A stretch of DNA of 64,000 bases from Peronospora farinosa (taxonomy: Eukaryota > Oomycota > Peronosporomycetes > Peronosporales > Peronosporaceae): NCBI GenBank assembly GCA_947646735.1, contig CANTFK010000962.1:1-64000 (forward strand), read 5' to 3'. Shown piece after piece: positions 32,295 through 44,012 of the stretch. Numbering within the stretch: position 1 is the first letter of the stretch; each line of letters begins with the position of its first letter. The position numbers and the translations under genes were made by a program. The notes beneath the pieces are model-generated. The model saw only the letters and a list, made by a program, of their open reading frames with translations. It was not told the origin of the DNA and searched no databases.

Positions 32295-32814
32295 GTGAGA
32301 CGTTGGAGGAATAAGTGAGAATGACTGACTGGGGGATACGAACGAAATATCTGATTTGGATCAGTGGGTATCAAAGAGGGTTTTACGGGAGGGTTGACAT
32401 GATGGGTCTTAAAGTATGCGGTTACGTGGAAATAGTAGTAGTAGTAGTGTGTAAAATAGTAGTGGGTGGTATGAGGTAGAGTACTACTATATTGGTTCTT
32501 TAATATCCCATGCGTAAAATGATGTGTTCTACAGTAGATGAAAAAAAGCCAAGGGACCTTTTTAGACCGTTTGATTGAATCCTCCGTCGTTTTGTCCAAT
32601 CGGTTGCGACCTGGGACGTAGTTTTGTACGCCAAATATGCGGCTGTCGAGTGGCACCCGTTTAGTGTCGAGGTCTTGAAAATGATGTGGTGGTTTACAAG
32701 TCGCCCTAAAAAGGAACAAGAAAGAGAACGACAAAGAGACGGAATTGAAAGCGAGTCATTTTTCGTTTCTTGGGTCGAAAAGTTTAGCTGCCCAGACGCC
32801 TCATTCCCACACAG

Positions 32815-33240
32815 ATGAAGTATACAAAACCCAAGAGTGTACGATGGTCCACTGTGACTGTGTACGAGTTTGGCGTGACGTTGGGCGGTAGTGCCGTGCC
32901 TCGTCGAGGAGGTCCATCCATTGGCCTTGCACGTAAACCACAGCATGTGTGGAGTACGACGCTGGAAAAGGTGCGACGCTGTGGAGACTTGGCGCTTACA
33001 CGGCCGGACGTTAATGCTGACGACGCTGAGCAAAAGGAGAGTGTGGACGGCATGGAACGACGCAAACATCGGGTACATCGAGCCAGGAGAGTGCGCTGGC
33101 TCAAACCACTGGAACGTATTACGATGCTGACCAAGGCTGGCTGCAGTGAGGAGCGCATCTATCGCATGATGATGGAGAGCTCGGACATTGCCATGTCCCG
33201 GAGGTTGTGTGTCTCGCTGCAACGTCAGGTGGCTGCGTGA
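32815..33240 (+). CDS. Gene A (left): small protein of the 'VRWSTxTVxEFG' family
   Basis: Single exon, 141 aa. Residues 4-30 hold the family core, K-S-V-R-W-S-T-V-T-V-Y-E-F-G-V-T-L-G-G-S, followed by P-R-R-G-G-P-S-I-G-L. A basic, charged linker (HRVHRARRVRWLKP) and a C-terminal helix pair follow (LERITMLTKAGCSEERIYRMM...SRRL). In my memory of stramenopile proteomes the same layout (V-x-F-x-x-V-x-[VI]-x-E-[FY]...LG...G-P...L, then R..LL...G.S..EI) recurs in many small proteins of unknown function, so I place it there by inference. KSVRW also fits the protein-phosphatase-1 docking pattern [RK]-x(0,1)-V-x-[FW]. The facing copy at 49779-50204 encodes the same protein; the differences seen are synonymous. 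Confidence 0.8.
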   Translation: MKYTKPKSVRWSTVTVYEFGVTLGGSAVPRRGGPSIGLARKPQHVWSTTLEKVRRCGDLALTRPDVNADDAEQKESVDGMERRKHRVHRARRVRWLKPLERITMLTKAGCSEERIYRMMMESSDIAMSRRLCVSLQRQVAA

Positions 33241-34916
33241 AAGGACGGCAGACTATGATGGGGAACTGCACAAGACGAGGAAGAAGACGACGATTGTTAC
33301 AACGTATGGGTCTCTATACTAGTAGATGCTGCAGCATGCCCAATAGATTAAAGCGAGTGGAAGATGGAGGACAATGAATGACTATTTACAGCCTACAATG
33401 ACGACATGATTTTGTCTTGGACGGAAGCAAAAGGGCATCATTAACAATGTACTTTTTTGTAGCAAGATGTCCATGGACATGTCATTCTTCATTCACATTG
33501 TCCTGTCCAGCTAAACGTCTCCGAGAGCTTGACCTATCTCCTGTCTTTTGCACTGCGGTGTCTTTCAATCAAGTACATGAAGCTTCTCCCCCAGCAGACC
33601 AAGCCATCGCGACTGGGCGATGCTTAACATCTCCATGCAATCGATACGATTCTCGCTCTACCCCGTCTTCTCTAACATCAAACTACATCACAATACGTTC
33701 CAGCAGATTGAGCCAACACACGCATCTTTCTCGACATTATCGAGCAGCACAGTAGCAACAGCCACCAGCCTGTGCCCTCTCGTCTTGCTGCCACTAGATC
33801 CGCCATCGGTCCGCCGCGTACACTGAAAGGAGTGGACCAGCGTACGCTCATCGTAATCGCCATGACGGGATAGAGCAAAATGGAGGAATTACCCACAAGA
33901 TGCCAGCCGCCGCTTGCGACTCGACTGCATGCGTCGTTTCAATGTCTCACTCTTCACGTGCCGCTGACTCGCCACCACCTCATCAAGCGGGAGGTTTCGG
34001 CGGATCTCATGTGTCCGCTTACAAACGCCAAGTGAGTCACTTTCCACTTGTTCTTTTTTCGTCCAGACGCCAATGGACGTATCGCGTAATCGCATGTTCT
34101 AGACAGACATAAACGCTGCGAACAAGCCATAGTTGACTTGTCTTTTTTCTTGCCCAGACGTAGGAGTACTGTATACTTATCTCTAAAACTTATTCCATGA
34201 GGTCTATTTGTCCCCATTTTCCATTTCCCCAGCTGGCATTCATGACAATGTGTCGGTCAACTCGTATGATATAAATTATTGTGCAAATGATCACAGACGA
34301 TTGCTCTCCATACCAACATCCAGAAGATAAGTAATGTTCTTTAAAAGTGGACCCGCTGTAGTCATAATGATGGAAGCAACATCTTTTGGGCTCCCCGTGT
34401 CCGGACCGTTTATGTCCTACTCTCGGTTGAAGATCGCTGAAGGCGCCAAAAAGAATCGGTTTCAAGCGACATGCGAAAACGAAGAGTTGGATTACTCGCA
34501 CAAAAAAGACTGAAGTTCGAGGAACATTCGTGAGACTTTGCCTGTGACGAGGATACTCGATGTACTCAGTAAACAAGTCCTTGACATTCTTCACACTAAC
34601 AGCCCCGAAGCCAACAGCTGCTGCCTAGTGCGTGATACACTGGTAAAGACTAAGCCGGATACTTTGCATGCAATGACAATGGTGATCAATTTACTGGACT
34701 AATGACGGTGAAAGATGCTAGTTCATACATGTAGTTTGTATTGATAGCCATGCCTATGTATACTGGTAATATAGATCAAATAACTTAGCCCTTCCTCTCT
34801 ACGATCAACGCCAGTGTTATGCCAACGCTTTTCCAAAGGACGCGCTGTATATACAAAGCGATCCAATGCCCATCCATTCTCGTTGGTGGTCGCTTGTTTA
34901 GTTGCATTGGTCACTT
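33241..34916. other. A-B intergenic region, left arm
   Basis: No gene is supported. The first part (33241 to about 33760) is almost identical to 49260-49778. Homology then weakens, and about 480 bp near 34190-34690 have no counterpart in the right arm. A GTCCGC at 34013-34018 is followed by TTACAAACG, a combination that recurs (inverted) around 39545-39565 and 49008-49018. Confidence 0.6.
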
Positions 34917-35570
34917 TTACACGTAGTTGACCGGGATCATATGTGGGCGATTGAGGAAAGAAGAGGAACACGGACGCTCGAGTACGGAGCGAGACGATTT
35001 CATCTGCAGGTGTCGCTGATGCTTCTTGGCTTCTTTCCGCTCGGCAAAGTCCTCGATGAGTGTCCTCCGACGCGAGCGATTGATGATGTTCGTTTCCCGC
35101 GAGAACCGCAGGATCATGCCCTCGCTCACGCCGGCGGTTTGCAGTAACTGCACACGCTCATCGGGTGTGAAGCGGTGTACGCCCTCAACGCACTCTGCCA
35201 TTTGCCCTACTTTAGTAGTCCACGTAAACTCGGGCTTGTCGCTCAGACCAATGGAGGGACCGCCCTTGCCGGGTACTGAGCTGCCGCCCAATCCAACGCC
35301 AAACTCGTGGATAGTGATGGTAGACCAGCGTAGACGTTTTTTCTTGGTCTTCTTAGGAGAGACCTCACACTCACTGAGGACTGACGAGGTGCGTTGACGT
35401 TTCCTGTGTCTTTCAGGTGAAGAGGGGGTAGAGGAGGAGGAGGTGGAGGAGGCAGTGGATTCATTCCAGGTAGTAAAGCTCTTGGACGTCTTTAAACGTG
35501 TCTGGAGATGCTGTTGAGTGTTAAGGACGTCTGTCCCTTTATAAGTGTCGACTGTATCCTTTGGTGTCAT
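34917..35570 (-). CDS. Gene B (left): 'VRWSTxTVxEFG' family protein
   Basis: Single exon, 217 aa, ATG at 35570. The N-terminal 75 residues are S/T/P-rich with a Ser/Thr run and a basic KKTKKKR. The family core begins near residue 80 (LRWSTITIHEFGVGLGGS, then PGKGGPSIGLSDKPEFTWTT). It is followed by MAECVEGVHRF and helices PDERVQLLQTAGVSEGMI / LRFSRETNIINRSRRR. The tail ends RPHMIPVNYV, nearly the same as in gene C. KKRLRW gives the same RVxF-like pattern. No signal peptide or membrane segment; probably nuclear or cytosolic. Its facing copy at 47926-48579 differs at only a few residues (for example Leu/Ser in KGTDVxNT). Function unknown. Confidence 0.85.
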   Translation of the reverse strand: MTPKDTVDTYKGTDVLNTQQHLQTRLKTSKSFTTWNESTASSTSSSSTPSSPERHRKRQRTSSVLSECEVSPKKTKKKRLRWSTITIHEFGVGLGGSSVPGKGGPSIGLSDKPEFTWTTKVGQMAECVEGVHRFTPDERVQLLQTAGVSEGMILRFSRETNIINRSRRRTLIEDFAERKEAKKHQRHLQMKSSRSVLERPCSSSFLNRPHMIPVNYV

Positions 35571-36618
35571 GATTGATCAATGGATGAGGGTCAAATGAGG
35601 TGTATGTATTGAATAAAGGAGACTTGTTGTCTACCTTCGACTTGCTTTGAGTTGTGCTACTGCTGGTTATTTTGATTATGGTTTGGTTTTCTGGCTTTGG
35701 AGTAGTGGACGATGGGCGGACGCGGCCTGTCTGACACACATAGCTCTGCAATGTTCACCATGAGTGGACCAGTCCCCTACTCACCGTCCGCTCTGGCGCC
35801 ACCGACCAGCTCCACATGTCTAGCGGACGAGCGGACGTCTCAAGGGCTCGAGGTTGTTTTTGCTATTGTAAATGAACCATAAGAGAATGATGTCCATACT
35901 TGATTATCTCGCCACCATTGACAAGTAGCATGCATTATAAACCTACATTAGAGACACGGTACCGGTTCGTTCAAGTTCACTGGTCGTTTCGCTTTCAAGC
36001 CGGAACAGTACATCTAAAAGTTTTGCAAATCAGTTCTGGGTGCAGACTTTCTCATAACGAATGGCAGCCATGAAACGACATGGCGAGTGCTTGCTCAGCC
36101 TTTTGACTGCATGCTATCTATCCATTGAATTGACTGGCTCGCTCAGTATATTGTAGTACCCCCCTCCTTTCCGAACTGTCGCTTTTTGGGGTCTAGTCGT
36201 AAGATCGGTGCGGTAAAATGTCTTCACGCACGACACTCACCTTTGAAGGGGTGGACGTCACATCGTCATATTACTCTAGTTGAAGTGAGTTGTGAGACTA
36301 GTTGGTTGTACACGAGGCCGACCTGACCGTAGCTGATATTTTCACTCTCTGCCAAGCTAGAGAGATACACTTGAGTCGTTGTCGCGTAAATACTTTTTCC
36401 AATATCAGTAGGATGACAGCACCGCATGTCACGCATGATTCTATCTGCCACCTTTATAGTGTCGACTCGAATGAAACATGCAGTATTTGGTAGGAACCAC
36501 ACGATTATCATATTGTGGTCAATTGTAAAGTAAATGAATGCTATGGCTATCGAATGAAGAGCTAGATATCTCATTCAAATACACACCTAGTGTATCGACA
36601 TGGACAATTGTCTGCGTC
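35571..36618. other. B promoter region and 3' flank of the symporter gene
   Basis: The first about 300 bp match the right-arm B promoter (47630-47925). They contain three GCGGAC and one GTCCGC hexamers (35716, 35786, 35823, 35831) and several GTGGAC relatives. The rest has no counterpart in the right arm and no gene. Confidence 0.5.
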
Positions 36619-38866
36619 TCAAGCAGAGTCCAATAGTGACACGTTCGATTCCTCCTTGTGAAAACCAACAGGGCGATCTTTGAGCTTCACGTACCACTTC
36701 AAATAAATGAGCGGCAGCATAACGACCAAAACCATCGTGAGGACAAGGCTCTGGGTCCACGCCTTCGCCACAACACTCACTGCCAAAACATAGAGTGCCA
36801 ATTGAGCAATGACAATCAGCCCCGTGCATGCCAAATCGGCATAATTTTCTGCATCAATTTCAGAAATCACCTCCTGCGTGAAGCAAATGTCCTTGATCTT
36901 GTGCCAGGCACCCGGTGGACGAGCATAACGATAGAACCGCCGAAGTAGCTTATCAGATTTCGGTCGCGTCAATAAGCAGACAACAACGGAGGTGATCCCA
37001 GAAACCGACGAGGTGATAACAAAAGCCTGGAATTCTTCAAGCAAAGGCGCGAAGCTGCGACAACAAGAGCGATGAGTCACCACTACTATCAAACAAAAAG
37101 TTGACACCAATGCAAACGTACATGAACACAGCAATCGCAGTGACATAACCCGTAGCGACCCCTAGTAGACAGCTGGACGCATTAAAGCGGGCCCAATACC
37201 ATGAAAAGAAGAAGGGCCAAATGAGGCCACCCGCCATAGCGATAGTCATAAAGCCCCAAATACGGTTGATAGTGCTTACGTCCAGCGAAAGGAAGAGACC
37301 AGCCAGCATCACGAAAACCGATGATAGACGTGCTTGCCACAATAATTGACGTTCAGACGCTTCCGGGTTGATGAGGGCCTGATAGATATCTACGGTCCAG
37401 TATGACGACGAACTGTTGATGGTTGTGTCGAACGTAGTAAGGGCTGCAGCTAATAGAGATGCCAATACAAACCCTTTTGCTCCGACGGGCAATACCTTGT
37501 CAATCACAATCGGCACCACACGCTCGGGGTCAATCACCATCCCAGTATGTTGCATTGAATAGTGGATACCCATCACGGCAATGCCACCACTGAAGGCCCA
37601 GCGCAAACTCAAGAACATCATAGCCAAAAATGTCTGCGATCGCACATCGCGCTCCGACTTGGTTGCAAGCACGGTTTGAAGTCCAGAACCACCAGGTCCA
37701 GACGCCGATCGCATCACTTGTATAAATGAATATGAGACCAAGATGAGGCCGAAAGAGTTGTACATGGAATAAGAGGCCTCGTCGGGTAATCCCAAGGAGC
37801 TTGGCGGCACAGCCGACACCCACGCGCTTCGTGTAGTGTTTACCTCAATGTACCCGGGCTCGGCACGGCCCGTCCTTTCCGGGAGGAATACCGAGAACTG
37901 ATCCGGAAGGTGTACCATAAAACCCATTACCGCGACCACGATGAAGGATATGAAGATGAAGACACTCTGGTACACATCAGTGTACACAACAGCTGAGAAT
38001 CCGGACGCGACGGTATACAACATCGCCACGGCCATCAATATAGCCGCTGCCCAAAACTCAGATGGTAGTCCGCCCCACTCTGGTAGTTTTACAAACTCCG
38101 TAAAAAATCGTCCTGTCATTTACAATATACAAGCTGCGTGAGCGAACAAAGAGCTCCTAATTTAAGATGGATTGTGAAAAGGTTTCTCACCTCCACCCAC
38201 AGCAAAGTACGTGGTCGCAAGAATGCCACTGGTCAAGGACGTGATGGCAATCATTGTCCGAAGCAAGACAGCATCAAGACAAGTACCAAACCGGAATTTT
38301 ATCCTACAAATACAGCCAATGCCAAACCAAAGCGTTAAAGAGATTCTACTCATTTGGATAACCTGTCCGTCTCCAAAACCTCACCACTCCCCTCTCGTCT
38401 TGACTGGGCAGCGACGTGACAGCTTGCCTGTATAAGCCAATTGAAAAGCTAGAAAGAGACACAAACCGCCGCGGATCTCAATGAACATGCCCTTGACACC
38501 CAATGCATACACCAGTGCCGTGTTGATCATTGTACCCGAGATATCAATGTACGAGCTCACATCAGCCACTGCTAGTGCATACCACGGCATACGACGTCCA
38601 CCAAGATAATATTCCTCCAGTACGTGATCCTTTTTGACGGGTTTAAGGCGGTGAGAGGCATCAAAACGCTTTAGATCTCGTGCTCCAGCATCCATTAAAG
38701 ATTGATGGTGTAGACGTATTAGACGAAGCTTTTCACGCTCCCGTTGCTCTCGATAGGTAAAGAAAAGACCCACGAACAGTACAGAGGATAGATAACCAAT
38801 ACAAAGCGCTAGATCGAATGTACCAAGCTTTACAATCTTAGTCATCGCGATTCCAGGGATCTCCAT
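36619..38866 (-). CDS. Sodium/solute symporter (SSS/SLC5 family)
   Basis: Exon 1 is 38866-38385, exon 2 38303-38191 and exon 3 from 38112. The introns are 81 nt (GTGAGG...TTGTAG) and 78 nt (GTGAGA...GACAG); the joins ...RGEW|IKFRFGT and VGGG|RFFTEF are natural. A one-base excess in the T5 run (minus strand) at 37099-37095 splits the last part; removing it gives the continuous helix VFMYVCIGVNFCLIVVV and reaches the stop at 36619. Family features are a basic cytosolic loop, YYLGGRRMPWYALAVADVSSYID, ILATTYFAVGGG, a long run of helices including GFVLASLLAAALTTFDTTINSSSSYW (shown in parts elsewhere), and FVITSSVSGITSVVVCLLT. These proteins import a solute with Na+; the substrate cannot be told. 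The gene lies between B and C in the left arm and is absent from the right arm. Confidence 0.8.
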
Positions 38867-40213
38867 GTAGTATCGAAAGGGGTTAGAAGGAGTGGTACAA
38901 TGTACCCGGTTGGTCGATTACGTTGAGGAAATGTTTAGTCCGATAGTAGGGTTGCAGTTGCATGTTGAAGTGAGTTAAATGGTGATGATGGATGGAAAGA
39001 GCTGACACTAACTCACCAAGGCTCACTGGAATGATGAGGTTATCATGTGTATGATGATAAAAATCATTCGGGTGAGTTTCATTTGACGTAGAAGTTGGCT
39101 GTAAATGCAGATACTTTTTTATATTCTTATGCAAGTCGTCGACTAGTTTGTATAGTGCGTAGCTGCAACGATAGCAACGGTACCAAAGTGTTATTACATT
39201 CGATCACATCCCGTGCTCATGCAGCTACAGCTTTTGTAAGATAGTAAAAGGTATAGGATTAATATCCTTTGAAATGAAAGAAGCAAGATATGTTTCATGC
39301 ACAGAGTACTGCTTGTAATTGTTGAATGTCATTATAGATCCAAGAGCCATTATTGTCTACCCATGAATGGCAGTCTCATCAAGAATTGTTTTTGCCACAG
39401 CGCTCATTCTTTTCTTGCGATAAGGTCAGCCGGCGTCGGTCTTTGATCCTGCAGAGTGTCAAGCGTCAAGCATCTCGAGCTGTGGTTCAAATTTTTTACA
39501 GCGTTACGCAAAGGTACATTCACCTATCATGCGACGTGTGCAATCCTAGCGTTTGTAAGCGGACGGGAGGAGGTGGAATGCGAACAAAGAAGACGCGTTG
39601 CACCTGAATAATGTTGATGTTGGCTTCGCATTCTCTCGAGAAAATAATAAAAAAGAGACGGCGCTGTGACAAATTTAGCTTCCCGTGTCCGCAGTGGCGC
39701 CAGTATGATTGGAAAGCGCGCCATAACCTTACATGTGGTCCACATGTAGGCGTCTGCCGCACAAAATGGACAGTGATCGACGTATACATTGTGTCAATGT
39801 ATAATTGAATTCAATTGGCAACGGTCTTATGCAAGTACAGTACTTGATGGTTGTTGCAAACGCCTTTCAGTCGCACGACATCCATTTGCTTGGCAAGAGA
39901 AGGAATATAGTCAGCAGTTTCATTGATCAGTTGAGTAGAAATTGTAAGAGTATGCACTTTGAACATGGAAGCACAGACATACTGCACTAACTTCCCTGCT
40001 AGCCGTGTTTCCGTTGTTGTACCCTGTTTGCTCAATTTCTTTTCTTTTACTAGTAGTGTTTCTTTCAGCTGGTAGTACGTATAGCATCTCGTTTCGTACA
40101 GATCTTACCTTGAATGAGTTAAGCCCGTCAAAACACGTTGGCCCAGGAAAGAATGAAGGCAAGTGATCCAGTAGGAAGGTGCTGCTTACAAACAATTATA
40201 TATATACAGCTAG
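38867..40213. other. Intergenic region between symporter and gene C
   Basis: 38867-39300 is probably the symporter promoter. From about 39520 to 40213, stretches match the right arm (45567 to about 46560) with decreasing similarity away from gene C. No gene is supported. Confidence 0.5.
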
Positions 40214-40888
40214 CTACACATAGTTGACTGGGATCATGCGTGGCCGTCGCATATAGACCGAGCACGGATGCCCCATCATCGCCTGATCTGCGCTCCTCTT
40301 GCGAAACACCTTCTTGGACGTCTCCTCTTCTTCCTCCTCGGACTCGTCCAAGTCACTGTCACTCCAGCTAACCTTTGACCGACGTCGAGAGCCCAAGATG
40401 ATGTTGGCCTCACGTGCATGACGCGTGATGATGCCATCTGGAATACCAGCGGCTTGCAGCAGACGGACGCGCTGGTTGGGCGAAAAACGATGCACGCCCT
40501 CAACACACTCGGCCATCTCACCCACTCTCGTTGTCCACGTGAACTCGGGTGTATCTGCAAGACCAATAGACGGGCCGCCCTTATTGGAAACGGCGCTACC
40601 GCCCAACCCTACACCAAACTCATGAACAGTGATGGTTGACCACCTCACGCTCTTTGTAAGCTTCGTGGACGTCAACTGATTGACGTTCAAGCTACAGTCG
40701 TTGCTGCCATTCTCTTCTTCAATGCACGATGGTTCCAGCAAGTTGATTACGATATGGTCGAGATAAACAGGTTCTGTACCGTTAGATGCCTCAGCAATGC
40801 AGTCGTGTGTTGATGTGATGGTCCTTGTTGTCAAGTGCTGACAGTGGTTGTGGCTATCAGCTCGTGGTTTACTACTCAAAGAACGCAT
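40214..40888 (-). CDS. Gene C (left): 'VRWSTxTVxEFG' family protein
   Basis: Single exon, 224 aa, ATG at 40888. The N-terminal 75 residues are polar and variable. The core begins near residue 79 (KSVRWSTITVHEFGVGLGGS, then NKGGPSIGLADTPEFTWTT), followed by MAECVEGVHRF and helices PNQRVRLLQAAGIPDGII / RHAREANIILGSRRR. An acidic patch (DLDESEEEEEE) is unique to C. It ends RPRMIPVNYV. From the core onward it is closely related to B, so B and C arose by tandem duplication. Facing copy at 44892-45566; an Ala/Asp difference near residue 10 is the only one I see. Function unknown. Confidence 0.85.
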   Translation of the reverse strand: MRSLSSKPRADSHNHCQHLTTRTITSTHDCIAEASNGTEPVYLDHIVINLLEPSCIEEENGSNDCSLNVNQLTSTKLTKSVRWSTITVHEFGVGLGGSAVSNKGGPSIGLADTPEFTWTTRVGEMAECVEGVHRFSPNQRVRLLQAAGIPDGIITRHAREANIILGSRRRSKVSWSDSDLDESEEEEEETSKKVFRKRSADQAMMGHPCSVYMRRPRMIPVNYV

Positions 40889-41929
40889 TACTCGTTGATC
40901 TGGTGATGGAGATTATAAGTACGACTCACTTGAGCTGCTGCTGGTGGAATGACGGAATGAAGCAAGTGTCTTTGGTTTGCGTGGTAGTGGACCGGGCTCT
41001 CCCTCCACTGTGCGTCCACTACTCGTCCGCTACTTGAGGCTCGAGCTCGCACTAAGTACGCATGTTTTGTAGCTCTAGTTTGTTATACTGAAAAGGCGCA
41101 GGTCATTGAGCGATGTAAACCGGTACAGTGTGCCAACTGTCTGACGCCACAACAATCGGTACAAGTATCGTACGTACGTAGAAGGGTGGTACTGCAAAAC
41201 ATGGCACGAGTTGGATGATATACAGAGAAGAACAGCTGGTTGTAAACGACACAGATTACTAATACTTACGCTCCACTTAAATCTCTGCTCACTATGCGTT
41301 TATAAGCCCTGCTCTGCAGCTATCCATAGCACAATTGAACTCTTTATTCTTGGTCGTCGTGGGTCAAGCATTGGTCACGCACATTTTATAATATAAGCAA
41401 GCACGTTTTGATACGTCCGCTATGTATACGTGCCTGTAAGAATTAATCTGATTGGGATTGGCTAGTCAGACTGACACAAAACATGAACAGAAACGAGTCA
41501 TGCACTGCTCACCCTGGTGTGTCGGCATTTAGCGACGTGGCTATAAGACTTCACGTAGCGTTGACGATAATGGTCAATATATATAAAACAATCATACGAT
41601 GACAAACATGTCGGACGCGTTGTGCTCAGCAAAGTGACCTGCTAAACAGTCGTTAATTGTCTACCTGCTATCCTCGATCGTGACTGTTCGTCAGCACCTG
41701 TCAGATTTAATGTTTTCACAAAATGGCTACCCCTCATGAGCAGGCTACCGTCACTAAACGCAAATGCAAGTCGGGACTCTCAAGAGCAAAGGTATGGATT
41801 ATGGCTTCAGCGTATTCAAAATTGCAGCCCTATGAGCCCGGTAAGACCTTGATGAGGACCAGACCGCCGGCATGTATGAAATATGTTTTGTACTCAAGAG
41901 CCACAAATTCAACTGAGAGTTTGTCTTGT
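40889..41929. other. Gene C promoter region and inner end of the left arm
   Basis: No gene. 41026-41031 and 41415-41420 carry GTCCGC, and GTCCAC lies beside the first. 41155-41470 is a repeat unit that recurs in diverged form at 43680-44010. Identity with the right arm ends abruptly at 41767. 41768-41929 is the 3' flank of the spacer gene. Confidence 0.6.
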
Positions 41930-43632
41930 CTACAAAAGCCTGGCATTCTCTTCAGAAAGAGAGTGGTTCCTTTCGGCGAACTCTGCTCTTGCTTTGTGTA
42001 GCATGAAGTGATGCTCGCACCCTTGAACCACGTACATAAAAGCATAAAATACAACTGTCGGAAGCCCCAGTAGTGCGAGTACTACAGTGTAGTCACCGTC
42101 AAAATATAGCTGAGTCCACGGGTTGATGACATAATTCAACAAATCCAAAAGAAAACGAGACCGCGGCAAGAAACGCTTGGAGTGTACCGTAGAGCTCAGC
42201 AGGAAAACACATGACTACAGATATTCACCGAAGATGTGAGAAACAAGCCAACAACACCAGTATTCCGTCATTTGACCAAAACTTACTGATATAGGCAAAT
42301 TGCAGCGCATACAGACAGGTCTGGGCCATCGCGTAGACGACAAACATAACAAGTTGCACTTGAAGCACAGGTACCATAAGGAGAGCGATAAAAAGCTGGA
42401 CGAGAGCAATGCAGGCCCCGAAGATCACTTTGAATCCATGGTGGTAGATAACGTAGCCGACTACAGCGGAGTAACAAAATGTGCCATTCGCAAGAATGGG
42501 ATAAAGAATATTCGTATAGAGTGACGCGGCACCAGTATCATCACCAGCGAGATTGGTGAGCAAACTTGGAATTGCACCGCCAGCGAACGCGAAAATGAGC
42601 GATACCCAGCCGAACAAGAGTGCAAAGAACCACAAGTCTTGCCGTTTGAGCTCTTCTCGCAAGCTGTCTACCAGACCAGTCGGAGCCTGGACAATCAGCC
42701 CACGAAAGCATTTAGCACATAATGTCCGACGAAATGTACGCGAGACGCCTTACATTGATTCGGGGCATTTCAATGCGACAAAGTGGGATAGCAAGAAAGT
42801 CGTGCGGTCTCGTAATATTTCTCGTCGGGAACAGCAAATAGCAGATAAGCGCACACACACTCGTCATAATCCTACACAAACAAACACAACAACAAAACCA
42901 CCAACAACGTTAATCCGTCACCGACACATATTGTAACAACAGCACTACTTAAGCTCTTACCCATAGATGCGAAAGAATGCTGACCTAGTGATTCCATCGG
43001 CCCCCAGCAGCATGTACACATACCCCGAGCAATTGAACAAGCTAGAGAGCGTGCTGCAAACCACTCCTTGGACTTCATAGAGCTGTAGGATCTGGAACGC
43101 CGCCAGATATGCGCCCATTCCACCCGCTCCTATTAGTGAATACCCTGCAACAATCCCCATGGCAGTCTCCGAATGAGAATCACCCAATGCTAGTGCAAAA
43201 TTCCCACACGCCGACAGTAAAAGTCCCAGCACAATCGTAGCACGAGGCCCCACGCCATCAAGAAATACCCCAAAGAAGGCGTTGGCCGCACTGAGACACA
43301 GAAATCCCGTCGAGAAGACAAACTGCAGCTGAATCTCCTGCTCCGCACAGAAAACGCCCCCTTTCTTCTTTTGTTCCTCTGAAATACACAATTCGACCCA
43401 CTGCTGTTCTTTCACGAGCTTTGAATACACTGGACCAAATCTACAGACACATACGATAAAGAATTAGTCCCTTTAACAGGTATCAGAAGCTGCAAAATTA
43501 CTCTAAAATGAGGCCACCAGATGCGAATAACACGACGAAAGCTGAGACCATAAACATAATCTCCTTGGACAGCTGGTATTTGTGTATCGGCAGCTTCTCG
43601 TGCTGCGTTTCAGGGAAACAATCTTCCTCCAT
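41930..43632 (-). CDS. Major-facilitator transporter, SLC43/FMP42-like (one frameshift)
   Basis: This is the only gene in the spacer of the inverted duplication. Exon 1 is 43632-43502 (MEEDCFPETQHEKLPIHKYQ...), with a 61-nt intron, and exon 2 43440-42961 (FGPVYSK..., VFSTGFLCLSAANAFFGVFLDGVGPR, a classic MFS motif between helices 2 and 3). A longer intron follows whose acceptor I cannot fix. Exon 3 ends at 42287 (LWFFALLFGWVSLIF..., QTCLYALQFAYI), followed by a 72-nt intron, then exon 4 from 42214 (MCFPAELYGTLQAFL, matching the FPAEHFG segment of SLC43). One extra base within AAAAGAAAA at 42147-42155 shifts the frame before LLNYVINPWTQLYF. SLC43 members carry large neutral amino acids; the substrate here is not known. 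Confidence 0.75.
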
Positions 43633-43679
43633 GTTTGCAGCTTTTTCGTTTTCTTGACTTCATACGAGAGTGCGGTGAC

Positions 43680-44012
43680 CATCACTCTGACTTCAAGCAC
43701 TGGTTGTGCACATTTTATAACAAAGGACATTACGTTTTGATGTAATGTCCTCGTTCGCTCGGTAGACGTGCCTGTGAAAATTAATTGAATTGGGATTGGC
43801 TGGAATTGGTACAAATATGGTACGTACGTTATGGATGGTACTCAACATAGCACAAATTGAACGGTTATCAAAGAAAAACAGCCGGGATAAACGACGTAGA
43901 TTACTTTTTTACTACTTACACGCCACTCAGATCTCTACTTACTATGCATTTGATTTCCTAGTCTGCAGATATCGATAGCACAAATGAGCTTTTCATCTTG
44001 GTCGTCGTGGTC
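43680..44012 (+). repeat. Diverged, rearranged copy of the arm-end repeat
   Basis: 43705-43800 (TGCACATTTTATAAC...GGGATTGGCTGG) resembles 41371-41465, and 43803-44010 (TTGGTACAAATATGG...CTTGGTCGTCGTGG) resembles 41155-41365, at roughly 75-80%. The two blocks occur in swapped order, as expected if the unit was once tandem. It lies directly against the inner end of the right arm and contains the promoter of the SLC43-like gene. Confidence 0.7.

Larger units (their letters stand above)
32815..41767 (+). repeat. Left arm of large inverted duplication
   Basis: This carries genes A(+), B(-) and C(-). It is mirrored by 44013-50204. Facing positions near the centre obey a constant sum of 85,780 (for example 40214-40888 against 44892-45566, and 41767 against 44013). 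The sum falls to about 83,500 at B and 83,020 at A because the left arm has extra sequence, chiefly the symporter gene between B and C and about 0.5 kb between A and B. Coding and much non-coding sequence is nearly identical between arms (the 180 bp after the A stop match throughout). Other intergenic parts are clearly diverged. Confidence 0.92.
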
